This document shows, in pieces, positions 25,288 to 33,701 of a stretch of DNA of 64,000 nt. This DNA comes from Pseudomonadota bacterium (GTDB lineage Bacteria; Pseudomonadota; Gammaproteobacteria; Steroidobacterales; Steroidobacteraceae). Location of the stretch: NCBI GenBank assembly GCA_018241505.1, contig JAFEDS010000001.1, positions 62,001 through 126,000 on the forward strand. Reading direction: 5' to 3'. Made by a program: the position numbers and the translations under genes. The notes below the pieces were generated by a model that saw nothing but the letters and a program-made list of their open reading frames with translations, was not told the origin of the DNA and searched no databases. Each line of letters begins with the position of its first letter. The first letter of the stretch is position 1.

Positions 25288-26328
25288 GTGTTCCTGAAGA
25301 ATTGCTGGTATGTAGCGGCCCTGAAGCAGGAGTTGATTGACGGCCGGTTGTTGAGTCGCCGGCTTCTCGGTGAGCACGTGTTGCTGTTTCGCGGCGACAG
25401 CGGCCAGGTGTTTGCGTTGAATGATCGCTGCCCGCATCGCGGCGCGCTGCTCTCCCGGGGCCGCCTGGAAGGAGATGCCGTGCGCTGCATGTATCACGGC
25501 ATCAAATTCGACGGCTCGGGCAAGTGCGTGCAGATCCCGGGTCAGGAGCTGATTCCGCCGAAGCTGCGCGTGCCCCATTACCCCGTGATCGAACGTGGCC
25601 CGTTCATCTGGGTTTGGATGGGGGAGGCGGCGAAAGCGGATCCGGCACACTTGGTCGATCTGCCGTATCTGCATGAACCCCAGTGGCGCGGTATCCCCGC
25701 GTATCTACACTACGATGCCAACTACCTTCTGATCGTGGACAACCTGAGCGACTTCGCGCACCTGGCCTTCGTGCACACCCGTACGTTGGGGGGCTCGGAA
25801 GAGTATGCGTATGTATCGAAACCCACGGCCATTGAGCGGCTGGAGCGTGGTTTTCGGGTCGAGCGCTGGCATCTCAACAGCGATGCGCCACCGTTTCATC
25901 AAAAGGTCATCCAGGACAAGGCGGCAAAGGTGGATCGCCGCAATATCGCCACGATGCTGGTGCCGGGGATCTTCACCATGGAGACGCTGTTTGCCCCCGC
26001 GGGTCAGGGGGCGCAGGCCGGTAATGTTGCGGGGGCCCGGGAATATCGCAACTGCCAGTTCATGACGCCGGAAACCGAGCGCACCACCCATTTCTTCTGG
26101 TCCTATCTCAACAACTTCGAGGGCGAAGACAACACGATCTCCCACTCGCTGTTGAACAGCCTCATTGAAGGTTTCATGGAAGACAAGGCCATCATTGAGC
26201 GGCAACAGGTCACTCTGGAAGAGGATCCCGGCTTTCAGCCGCTGGCTATTCTGGCCGACGCGCCCCTGGTCCATTTCCGCCGCACCCTGGGCAAGCTCAT
26301 TGACGCAGAGCAAACACCAGGCGCTTGA
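25288..26328 (+). CDS. Rieske non-heme iron oxygenase (VanA-like)
   Basis: A 346-residue terminal oxygenase. The Rieske [2Fe-2S] ligands are C48-x-H50 and C67-x2-H70 (CPHRG, CMYH). The mononuclear iron site is in DNLSDFAHLAFVH with His158 and His163. The opening FLKNCWYVA is typical of VanA-type O-demethylases and related ring oxygenases. No reductase gene is adjacent, so electrons must come from elsewhere. The GTG at 25288 is fixed by AAGGAG seven bases ahead, although the frame is open much further upstream. With the divergent decarboxylase it may act on an aromatic amine or acid. Confidence 0.9.
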   Translation: MFLKNCWYVAALKQELIDGRLLSRRLLGEHVLLFRGDSGQVFALNDRCPHRGALLSRGRLEGDAVRCMYHGIKFDGSGKCVQIPGQELIPPKLRVPHYPVIERGPFIWVWMGEAAKADPAHLVDLPYLHEPQWRGIPAYLHYDANYLLIVDNLSDFAHLAFVHTRTLGGSEEYAYVSKPTAIERLERGFRVERWHLNSDAPPFHQKVIQDKAAKVDRRNIATMLVPGIFTMETLFAPAGQGAQAGNVAGAREYRNCQFMTPETERTTHFFWSYLNNFEGEDNTISHSLLNSLIEGFMEDKAIIERQQVTLEEDPGFQPLAILADAPLVHFRRTLGKLIDAEQTPGA

Positions 26329-26455
26329 CAACAACCATCGGTAGCGGTGGCCACATTTCAGATTGGTTTGCGTATATCACTGTATGAGGGGTTCGGTGGC
26401 CCGATGGCACTGAACCTTCCAACAAGAAGCCGATTGAAAGGTGAGGTCCGCAGCC

Positions 26456-27910
26456 ATGAGAACAGTCAGACTTTCCGCAGCAGCATTATTCGTATCAGCC
26501 GCAATCACTACGGCGGCGGTTGCTCAGGCGCCGACGCCTCCTTACCTGCCATCGCAGGAAGCGCCGTCCCATCCCAAGGAGCTGACGGTCCCCCAGATTC
26601 CCCATCCCGCCAGGGCGGAAGCACCGGATTCGGATTATGAGCTTATGCAGGAAGCGAGCAGCACCAGTTACATCAGGTCCAACGTATCGCCGGCGGTAAC
26701 CGGCACGACACTGACGCCGCCAGTGACGATCACTTACAGCGGCAGCTCGAATGCCGTTACCATCAATGACAGCGGTACCAACCGCGGCCTTTCATCGTCG
26801 CTCACCAACACCGGCAACAGCAACAGCGCCGTGTATGGAGAGACCAAGGGCAGCGGGGCAGGAGTCAAAGGCATCAACTCCGGCGTAACGGGTTCGGGCG
26901 GCGTATTCTCGATCAACAATGCCGCGAGCGCCAAGTCTGCAGTGAGCGCGTCCACTAACGGTACGGGTTCAGCGCTCACGGCCACCATCACCAAGACAGG
27001 TTCGTCTCAGCCGGCCATCATTGGCATGAGTACCGCGTCGGCCAACGCTGGAATTGGCATACAGGGCACGGCCAACGATATTGCAGTGTATGGAATCAGC
27101 AATGGTACGTCAGGAATCGGCTATGGCGTGTATGGCTACGCTCCGACCGGCGGTGCCGGTGCGGTGGGATTGAGCTCATCCGGCATCGGAGTGCTGGCGG
27201 AAAGCGCCTCCTCGTACGGCGTGTTCGCCGAGAGCACAAACAGCTACGGCGTATATGCCTACAGCGCTAACTCCAGCGCCGTCTATGCGCTCGGCTACAA
27301 GGGCGACGCCATCAGCGCGAGCAGCACCTACGGTCGTGGAATAACAGCGCATAGCGCCAACGGTATCGGCGTCTATGCGTACAGTGATGCCAGCTATGGG
27401 GTCTGGGGGCAAAGCAAGAATCAATACGGAGTGATCGGAGAGGACTCCGGAACCGGTGTAGGAGTGTATGGGTCCAGCGCAAGCGGGTATGCGGGATACT
27501 TCGCGGGTAAGGTTGCCGCAACGTCGTACCTGACAGTCAGTGATCGCAACAAGAAAACTGACTTCGCGCCGGTGGATGGCTCAAGGCTGCTCGACCGCGT
27601 CAGCCGCCTGCCCATCACCTCCTGGGCATTCAAGGATGACCGCAAGCTGCGTCACATTGGACCGATGGCGCAGGACTTCCATGCTGCGTTCGGCCTGGAT
27701 GGCGACGACGATACCCACATCAGCCTCTCGGATGCAGCCGGAGTGAGCCTCGCGGCCATTCAGGAGCTCAACAAGCGCTTGCAGGCAAAGGACGCGCGTA
27801 TCGCGGCGCTCGAACAGCAAGTGAAGACGATGAACGAAACCTTCGAGACGCGCTTGGCGAAGCTCGAAGAGCGCGCCGCGCCCGCTGCGCAGATCAAAAC
27901 GGCCTATTGA
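26456..27910 (+). CDS. Exported fibre-like protein with C-terminal S74 chaperone
   Basis: A 484-residue protein with a signal peptide ending VAQA. The middle (about residues 100-350) is a run of short Gly-rich repeats of the kind YGVYAYS / GVFAEST / GVGVYGSSA, expected to form a beta-helix or trimeric fibre. The C-terminal 123 residues are a peptidase S74 intramolecular chaperone domain beginning SDRNKKTDF, with Ser362 as the probable self-cleavage serine, then GPMAQDFHAAF, a coiled-coil tail (LQAKDARIAALEQQVKTM) and a basic end. The domain is best known from phage tail spikes, but no phage genes are nearby and phage fibres lack signal peptides. Confidence 0.8.
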   Translation: MRTVRLSAAALFVSAAITTAAVAQAPTPPYLPSQEAPSHPKELTVPQIPHPARAEAPDSDYELMQEASSTSYIRSNVSPAVTGTTLTPPVTITYSGSSNAVTINDSGTNRGLSSSLTNTGNSNSAVYGETKGSGAGVKGINSGVTGSGGVFSINNAASAKSAVSASTNGTGSALTATITKTGSSQPAIIGMSTASANAGIGIQGTANDIAVYGISNGTSGIGYGVYGYAPTGGAGAVGLSSSGIGVLAESASSYGVFAESTNSYGVYAYSANSSAVYALGYKGDAISASSTYGRGITAHSANGIGVYAYSDASYGVWGQSKNQYGVIGEDSGTGVGVYGSSASGYAGYFAGKVAATSYLTVSDRNKKTDFAPVDGSRLLDRVSRLPITSWAFKDDRKLRHIGPMAQDFHAAFGLDGDDDTHISLSDAAGVSLAAIQELNKRLQAKDARIAALEQQVKTMNETFETRLAKLEERAAPAAQIKTAY

Positions 27911-27924
27911 CGAGCGATATAATT

Positions 27925-27959
27925 GCGCTGACTGTGTCCGTACCGGGCACGGTCAGCGC
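27925..27959 (+). terminator. Terminator-like hairpin after the S74 gene
   Basis: Arms 27925-27939 and 27945-27959 pair over 15 positions including two G-U pairs, around a 5-base loop (GTACC), starting 15 bases after the stop codon. A TATAAT at 27918-27923 precedes it but has no -35 at a usable distance. Confidence 0.6.
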
Positions 27960-28003
27960 GCTGCCGCGCGCCCGAATGAGAATTCCGGGGGAGGGTGCGT
28001 TTG

Positions 28004-29374
28004 GTGTCAATACGGCTGATCCTCATTTGTGCCCTGCTTGCCGGCGCGGCCAATGTTCGAGGCGCCAATCATGAGGGAGGCCATGCCGACGACCGGGTCC
28101 ACTGCAGCTCCGACCGGCCCGAGGTCGCCATCGCGGCCTGTACACACCTCATTGAAGATGATCGCCTGGACATGTTCGAACGGGCCACGGCGCTGAAGAA
28201 CCGTGCGTTTCACTTTCAGGAGCAAGGCGATCTGGATCGTTCGATTGCCGACTATTCGGCGGTCCTCAGTCGACCTGAACAGCGCCGGGTTCAGGCAAAG
28301 ACCTATTTGAACCGGGGCCTGGTCTATTCCAGGAAGGGCGCGGCAACCGAGGCCCTGGCGGACTTCACCCAGGCGGCCAGCCTCGATCCAAAGCTGGATT
28401 CAGCCTACATCAACCGTGCCTCCGTGCTCATGAGGCAGGGCGATACCGAAGGCGCGCTCGCGGATCTCGGTCGGGCGATTCAACTCGACCCCCAGGCGGT
28501 TGCGGTCTATTTGAGCCGCGCTTCCGTGTTTGCCCACAACCGCGACTACGCGCGCGCGATCGCTGACTACAGCAAGGCGATCGAGCTCGATCCCCGCAAC
28601 CCGACCACCTGGCGCGATCGGGCCCTGGCCCACAGAGTCATGGGCAACAGTGAGGCCGCTGTTGCCGATGCCACCGAGGCGCTGCGGTTGGATCCGAACA
28701 TGGGCAGCGCGCACCTGGATCTGGCCATCGGCCTGGAACGGGCCGGCAGGCTCGCGCCCGCACTCGAGGAATTCAATCGCGCGATTCAACTCAGTCCGGC
28801 GGATGCCGATGCGTACCAGGCGCGGGGCGATGCGTACGTCAGGCGGGGCGATCGAAGTCAGGCAATTGCGGACTTCACTCAGGCCATTTCCTTCAATCCG
28901 CGGCTGATTGCGGCATACGCCAATCGTGGGGCCGCGCACCTGGCCGCGGCCGATTGGGATCTGGCAATCGCCGACTTTACGCGGGCGCTGGCGCTCGATC
29001 CCGGACAGTATGCAGCGTCTGTCAACCGAGGGCTGGCGTACACGAAAAAACACGATCGTGAGCGCGCGGCGGCTGACTTTACGCGTGCGATTCAACTCAA
29101 CCCGCAGGCAGTGGAAGGCTACAGGGACCGCGCTTTCGTGCGGGCCGAAGCCGGCGACAATGCGGGCGCCATGGCTGATTACAATCAGGCCCTAGCCATC
29201 GACCCCAGGGACGCCGAGGCACTGCGCGGCCGCGGCTTCGTACATCTGCAGCGCCGCGAAGCGGATGCCGCACTCAGCGATCTCAATGCCGCTCTAGCGT
29301 TGAATCCCGACGACACGCCGGCCCAGCGTTTCCGAGCCTCCGCCCATTCGTTGTTGTCCAAACAAAGGCGCTGA
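28004..29374 (+). CDS. Exported TPR-repeat protein
   Basis: A 456-residue protein made of about 11 tandem tetratricopeptide repeats of 34 residues (for example YLNRGLVYSRKGAATEALAD, YINRASVLMRQGDTEGALAD), preceded by a signal peptide (VSIRLILICALLAGAANVRG) and a short Cys-containing segment. Probably periplasmic and a protein-interaction scaffold. The GTG at 28004 is preferred because GGAGGG ends eight bases ahead; GTG 27995 and TTG 28001 upstream overlap that site. It follows the S74 gene across a hairpin and is convergent with the methyltransferase. Confidence 0.8.
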   Translation: MSIRLILICALLAGAANVRGANHEGGHADDRVHCSSDRPEVAIAACTHLIEDDRLDMFERATALKNRAFHFQEQGDLDRSIADYSAVLSRPEQRRVQAKTYLNRGLVYSRKGAATEALADFTQAASLDPKLDSAYINRASVLMRQGDTEGALADLGRAIQLDPQAVAVYLSRASVFAHNRDYARAIADYSKAIELDPRNPTTWRDRALAHRVMGNSEAAVADATEALRLDPNMGSAHLDLAIGLERAGRLAPALEEFNRAIQLSPADADAYQARGDAYVRRGDRSQAIADFTQAISFNPRLIAAYANRGAAHLAAADWDLAIADFTRALALDPGQYAASVNRGLAYTKKHDRERAAADFTRAIQLNPQAVEGYRDRAFVRAEAGDNAGAMADYNQALAIDPRDAEALRGRGFVHLQRREADAALSDLNAALALNPDDTPAQRFRASAHSLLSKQRR

Positions 29375-29377
29375 GCG

Positions 29378-30430
29378 TCAGGGCCGCGCCTCCAAAACAA
29401 TATTGAAAGGCGTCTCGGTCGCGCGCCGGAAGCGTGTGAAGCCGCCATCATCAACGACCACCTTGCGCAACCGTTTTTCACCCGCCTGGGCTCCCAAAGC
29501 AGGGCCGCCCCGCGCCAGGGAAACAGGAACGCAGACGAGCGATGAGGCTCCGTAGTAGACGCGGCCGACCGGGTTGAGGTTGCTTTGTACGTTGTCGCCC
29601 GCGAAGGGTTCGACAATCATGCAGACGCCATCGGACTTCAGCGCGGCGCGCGCGTGCCGCGCAGCCCCCGAAGGGTCCGCCATATCGTGCAGGCAATCGA
29701 AAAACGCGATGAAATCCAATCCGTTCTGTGGGTAGGAGGTTGCATCCGCTGTTTCGAATTTAACGTTCCTGACACCGGCTTCGGCCGCACGGGCTCGTGC
29801 TGTCTGAATTGACGCGTCGTGATAGTCGATGCCAATGAATTCGGAGTTGGGAAAGGCCTGGGCCATCAGTATCGTGCTGGCGCCGTGACCGCAGCCCACG
29901 TCGGCCGCCCGCGCGCCCGAGGTCAGTTTGCCTGAAACGCCGTCGAGTGCAGGTAACCAACTGCCCAACAGGTTGGCGTTGTAGCCCGCACGGAAGAATC
30001 GTTCGGTGCCGTGAAACAGACAGGGATGATGCTCGCCCCACTCCATGCCCTTGCCGGTGCGGAAATTCTCCACCGCGCGTTGCTTGATGTGAAAGAGGTC
30101 CTGCACGATGGAATACGCTCCCGGCAGATCCACGGGACCGTTGGGGTTGGCAAGGCAGAGTGCCTGTTCCTCACTCAGGGAGTATTTGCCACTGGCGGCG
30201 TCATATTCCGCGTAACCACCCGCCGCCTGGTTGGCCAGCCACTCGCGGATATAGCGCTCGTTCGTACCCGTACGCGTCGCCAGCTCCGTGGATGTGAGGG
30301 GTCCCCGCGCGAGCTCGCGATACAACCCGAGCTCATCGCCAATGAGGATCAGCACTGCGCTGACAGCGGCGCCCAGATCGCCGACCGCCTTGCCGAGAAA
30401 CTCATTCAAACGCGATTCGTTGATGGCCAT
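29378..30430 (-). CDS. SAM-dependent methyltransferase with winged-helix N-terminus
   Basis: A 350-residue class I methyltransferase. Residues about 1-110 form a winged-helix dimerisation part (LARGPLTSTELATRTGTNERYIREWL). The SAM-binding loop is VGCGHGAST near residue 175, followed by FIGIDYHDASI and the post-motif FFDCLHDMADP. The arrangement resembles Rv2258c-type and O-methyltransferase-like enzymes. GGGAGCG precedes the ATG. Substrate unknown. Its stop lies four bases from the convergent TPR gene's stop. Confidence 0.8.
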   Translation of the reverse strand: MAINESRLNEFLGKAVGDLGAAVSAVLILIGDELGLYRELARGPLTSTELATRTGTNERYIREWLANQAAGGYAEYDAASGKYSLSEEQALCLANPNGPVDLPGAYSIVQDLFHIKQRAVENFRTGKGMEWGEHHPCLFHGTERFFRAGYNANLLGSWLPALDGVSGKLTSGARAADVGCGHGASTILMAQAFPNSEFIGIDYHDASIQTARARAAEAGVRNVKFETADATSYPQNGLDFIAFFDCLHDMADPSGAARHARAALKSDGVCMIVEPFAGDNVQSNLNPVGRVYYGASSLVCVPVSLARGGPALGAQAGEKRLRKVVVDDGGFTRFRRATETPFNIVLEARP

Positions 30431-30553
30431 GACTCACGCTCCCGGCGACCGAAGCCGCTGCAATGATACGCCCAATCCTCACAGATCGAGATCGGATTGC
30501 GCGCGGCCGGGCCGCCACACATTTGTACGAAGTGCTTCGCATTCCACAACAAT

Positions 30554-31300
30554 TCATGTCATTGACCACTGTGCGAACCCCATCCACAGCGCCATGGCGA
30601 TCATCATGAGATTTTCGGTCAGAGAGACAAAACCGAGGGGCACGTTGCTCGTACCGCCAACACAGGCGCACCTGAGCTCGCGTTTCTCAATATAGACAGC
30701 CTTGAAGACCGAGGCGGCCCCCACTGATCCAATGAATAGAGCCAACGGTACTGACAACCAGGTCAGGACGCCGGCCACCATCAGCAGTCCGGCCGTCACT
30801 TCCGCGAACGGATAGAGGTAACTGTAGGGCACCCAGCGCTTTGCAAGCAGGTCGTAGTTGAGAAACATGGTGGAGAAGGTCGCCACGTTCTGCAGCTTCA
30901 GTAGGGCCAGCACCACCATTGAAAACGAGATGAACCATTCGATGGTTCTGACCGTAACCAGTTTGCCCGTGACAGCGTAGGCGGCTGCAAACGCCAACAG
31001 CGCGGTTGTTGCGAATAACGCCGCCACGGGGCGATAGCTCGTCGCCTTCGGATCGGCGACGCGTTTGCCAAGCAGTCTGCGCAGGTCGTCATAACCTCCA
31101 ATGCGCTTCCCGCCAATGAATATCTGAGGTGTGGTTGAAACCTCGTGTTGGCGCTTGAAAGCATCGGTTTCCGCGCGCGATGCGAGGGGATGATCTTCAA
31201 CGTCATAGCCGGAACGCGTCAACAGATCCTTTGCCTTCAATCCATAAGGGCAGGTGTGGCCGGGCATCACCATTCGATAAAGCGTGGCTGTCTCAGACAT
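30554..31300 (-). CDS. Glutaredoxin-MauE fusion membrane protein
   Basis: A 248-residue fusion. Residues 1-80 are a glutaredoxin domain whose active site is TCPYG, so the second cysteine of CPYC is replaced by Gly20 and only Cys17 remains; TTPQIFIGGKRIGGYDDL completes the fold. From about 90 a four-helix MauE/DoxX-like domain follows, carrying a Cys pair in RCACVGG. MauE proteins help form disulfides in methylamine dehydrogenase, so the fusion is probably a membrane thiol-redox device. GAGAGAC precedes the ATG. It diverges from MerR and shares a mer-like operator. Confidence 0.8.
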   Translation of the reverse strand: MSETATLYRMVMPGHTCPYGLKAKDLLTRSGYDVEDHPLASRAETDAFKRQHEVSTTPQIFIGGKRIGGYDDLRRLLGKRVADPKATSYRPVAALFATTALLAFAAAYAVTGKLVTVRTIEWFISFSMVVLALLKLQNVATFSTMFLNYDLLAKRWVPYSYLYPFAEVTAGLLMVAGVLTWLSVPLALFIGSVGAASVFKAVYIEKRELRCACVGGTSNVPLGFVSLTENLMMIAMALWMGFAQWSMT

Positions 31301-31343
31301 CTTGTCTCTCCATCCGCGGGTACTCGTCAACCCGGTCCCGGGA

Positions 31344-31375
31344 ATGGTAAGGTCCGTACCATGGTACGGAGTCAA
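31344..31375 (-). promoter_or_regulatory. MerR-type promoter/operator for the glutaredoxin-MauE gene
   Basis: Read on the minus strand: -35 TTGACT (31375-31370), a 20-base spacer, then -10 TACCAT (31349-31344). The perfect 18-base palindrome TCCGTACCATGGTACGGA fills the spacer. An over-long 19-20 base spacer filled by a dyad is the diagnostic design of MerR-controlled promoters, and the dyad is close to the Tn501 mer operator (TCCGTAC arms). The fusion gene starts about 44 bases downstream. Confidence 0.75.
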
Positions 31376-31762
31376 GAGGGTGGCTCGCTGACAATCAGCA
31401 AGCTGGCTGCCGCGGCAGGCGTTGGGGTGGAGACGGTGAGGTTTTACCACCGAACCGGACTATTGCGCCTGGCCGTTCGGCAGACTGGCATTCGGCGCTA
31501 CGGCGAGCCGGACCTGCGGCGGCTGAAGTTCATCAAGCATGCCCAAGCTGCCGGGTTCACGCTGGCCCAAATCAAGGAGCTTCTCGAGCTCGACGCGGGT
31601 GAAGATCGCGCGCGAGCGCGGGAGCTTGCGCAGTCTCAGCTTCGGGTATTGGGGAGTAGGATCACCGAGCTCGAGCGTGCCCGTGACGCGCTCGAGCGAC
31701 TTGCCAGAGAGTGTGCCGAGGGAACCGAGGGGCGCTGTCCGATCCTGGCTGCATTCGAGTGA
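31361..31762 (+). CDS. MerR-family regulator, Hg-type subgroup
   Basis: A 133-residue MerR protein: LTISKLAAAAGVGVETVRFY and GIRRYGEPDLRRLKFI make the DNA-binding part, followed by a dimerisation helix and a Cys-containing tail (RECAEGTEGRCP). It aligns closely with mercury MerR, but the metal ligand equivalent to Cys82 is Arg, so mercury sensing of the usual kind is unlikely. The ATG at 31361 falls inside the operator; a CTG at 31388 with AGAGGG ahead of it would give a start MTISKL and may be used. Likely controls the divergent fusion gene and itself. Its 3' end overlaps the amidohydrolase gene by 127 bases. Confidence 0.85.
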   Translation: MVRSQEGGSLTISKLAAAAGVGVETVRFYHRTGLLRLAVRQTGIRRYGEPDLRRLKFIKHAQAAGFTLAQIKELLELDAGEDRARARELAQSQLRVLGSRITELERARDALERLARECAEGTEGRCPILAAFE

Positions 31763-33228
31763 GCGTTCCACTCTGCCACTTTCGTGCGCGCGTCAGCGAG
31801 TATCCGGTCCAGCCGTCCGCGATCAAACACAACACCGCGCAGGACCACCAGGCGAATCTGGCGCGTGGCGTTGATGTCGGCGAGTGGATTGGCATCGAGT
31901 AGAACCAGGTCCGCCGCCTTGCCGGCTTCGATGCCGCCATACCGATCGAGCTTTCCAAACCATTCCGGTCCCGCGCGAGTAGCCGACGCGAGCGCCTGGG
32001 GCGGCGTCAGTCCCTGCTTCACGTACAGCGCCAGCTCATCGTGCAGCCCGAGCGCCGGATAGTTGAATGAGTTCAGAAAGCCTGCGTCTGTGCCCGCCAT
32101 GATGGTCACGCCGGCTTGCTGCAATAGAGGTAGTACGGCGGCGGCTCGTTCGTATTGCTCATGCCGTTGCCGGATCGCGTCGGCACTGGCCTTCGCGGCA
32201 CGCTCTATGCGCCAATCGTAGGTCTTGCGAAGCTTCGGACCGATGTAAGCAAGCCCGGGATCGTGGTCGTGATTGTCTCGGTCGAGCCACGCCAAGATGC
32301 GCTCCCCATTGAGTGTCGGCGTGACGAAGACACCCCGGGAAGCGAAATTGCGGTACGCCTTCATGGCCGTGTCGCGATCGAAGCCCTCATTCAAGCGCCG
32401 GTACGCCGCGGCGCGATCGATGCGCCCGGCGGCAAAATCCGCGGCAATCGCCGCCTCATTCTTCACGCCAGCCTTGAACGCGTAGTCAATGTGTTCGATT
32501 GAATTGAGTCCGGCGTCGACAGCCTGTTCAACCGTCAACTGCATGGGAATGTGCCCGGAGGTTTTCAGACCGGCGGCATGCGCTGTGCGTACGGCGTACA
32601 GAAACAACTCCGGTTTCAGTGTGCTGTCCGTGATTTTCACGAAGTCGACCCGCAGGGACTTCAGTTTCGCAATGGCCGCGTCGACGTCGGCTTCGGACCC
32701 GGTTTCGAGCGTACCTTTCCAGACCGGTGCGATCCCCTCGATCTTGGGTCCCGAGCTCAACAGTGTCGGACCCAACAGCGTGCCGCGCGCAATATCTTCA
32801 CGCCAATTCAACACGTCGTAAGGAATGTCTCCGGCACAGTCGCGGACGGTCGTGATGCCAAAGGCGACGTAGAGGGGCAGGAGTGCCTGATTTTCCTCAA
32901 TGACTTCCGGGCCGCCACCGAAATGGACGTGCATGTCCCACAGACCGGGAATGAGATACTTGCCATGTGCCTGCGTCGTCTGCCGGGCGCGCCAGGCCGC
33001 GGCAATGTCACGGTCGTTTCCAACTGCGACAATTGTGTCCCCGAGGGTCGCGACGGCCTGATCGGCAATGAGGTGCGCAGATCCGACGTCGACGATGGTA
33101 GCGTGGCGGATCAGCAAGTCCGCCTCTTGTGGGGCGGCGTATAGCGGCGTCACCCACGACAGGGCGAGCAGGGCAGCAAGGATGCCTCGCGGCGAAGCGA
33201 ACCGGCGTGTCGTGTGTTTGGCGGTCAG
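31636..33228 (-). CDS. Exported amidohydrolase, probable CTG start
   Basis: A 530-residue amidohydrolase-superfamily enzyme. The core has HVH in PGLWDMHVHFGG, a probable Lys ligand in VDFVKITD, HIP and EHIDYA His blocks, and the Asp in AGTDAGFLNS, typical of imidazolonepropionase/prolidase-like hydrolases. The first GTG (33153) would lack a leader. Reading on from CTG 33228 gives a complete signal peptide (TTRRFASPRGILAALLALSW then VTPLYAA), and that CTG overlaps the upstream stop as CTGA. Periplasmic location is therefore likely. The last 42 residues are Ser/Arg-rich and lie antisense to the MerR gene. Confidence 0.8.
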   Translation of the reverse strand: MTAKHTTRRFASPRGILAALLALSWVTPLYAAPQEADLLIRHATIVDVGSAHLIADQAVATLGDTIVAVGNDRDIAAAWRARQTTQAHGKYLIPGLWDMHVHFGGGPEVIEENQALLPLYVAFGITTVRDCAGDIPYDVLNWREDIARGTLLGPTLLSSGPKIEGIAPVWKGTLETGSEADVDAAIAKLKSLRVDFVKITDSTLKPELFLYAVRTAHAAGLKTSGHIPMQLTVEQAVDAGLNSIEHIDYAFKAGVKNEAAIAADFAAGRIDRAAAYRRLNEGFDRDTAMKAYRNFASRGVFVTPTLNGERILAWLDRDNHDHDPGLAYIGPKLRKTYDWRIERAAKASADAIRQRHEQYERAAAVLPLLQQAGVTIMAGTDAGFLNSFNYPALGLHDELALYVKQGLTPPQALASATRAGPEWFGKLDRYGGIEAGKAADLVLLDANPLADINATRQIRLVVLRGVVFDRGRLDRILADARTKVAEWNAHSNAARIGQRPSVPSAHSLASRSSASRARSSSVILLPNTRS

Positions 33229-33701
33229 TGCGAGCTGCCGGGGAACAAACGACAGTAGATGCAGTGCGTTTCCGGTGAATCCTCAATCCAGACGTGCTGA
33301 ATCCAGTACTTGCCGCTGTGCTTAGAGGCAGCGTGCTCCCAGCCCTGTTTTGCCAGATCGTGGGCAACTACGTCCGCCGGATGAGCCTCGTGGAGAATCT
33401 CGGTGGCCCGTTCGGTCTCGATCTGGCCACGCGGTTGCACGGTTACGGTGGTTGCTCCGTTATCTATCTTCTGGGCCAGCATTTCAGGGTAATGCTCCTC
33501 GCCCTTGTTTCGCAGCAGGGTGCGGAAGTACTGCACGCACTTGTCGTGCATCGAGTGGCCGGGCTGGGTGGCGACCCGACCCAACTCACCGGGGGCGGTG
33601 AGCTCGACGCGATCGGTGGGAAAACCGTCTCGAACGAGACTCGCGCGGACGCGATCCGCGGTCTCGAAGTCGTTGAAAACCGCGAGTATGAGAGCACTCA
33701 T
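33225..33701 (-). CDS. YflT-like stress-type protein of unknown function
   Basis: A 158-residue protein beginning SALILAVFNDFETADRVRASLVRDGFPTDRVEL, which resembles the N-terminus of general-stress proteins of the YflT/heat-induced class. The C-terminal part contains CIYC near the end and is not recognised. The ATG at 33701 has a strong AGGAGGGAG ahead. It overlaps the amidohydrolase's CTG start by four bases, so the two are probably translated together. Confidence 0.6.
   Translation of the reverse strand: MSALILAVFNDFETADRVRASLVRDGFPTDRVELTAPGELGRVATQPGHSMHDKCVQYFRTLLRNKGEEHYPEMLAQKIDNGATTVTVQPRGQIETERATEILHEAHPADVVAHDLAKQGWEHAASKHSGKYWIQHVWIEDSPETHCIYCRLFPGSSH

Noticed and set aside
26456-27910. 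Prophage or tail-fibre remnant
   Set aside because: The S74 domain suggested phage origin, but there is a signal peptide and no phage structural, integrase or lysis gene within the window.
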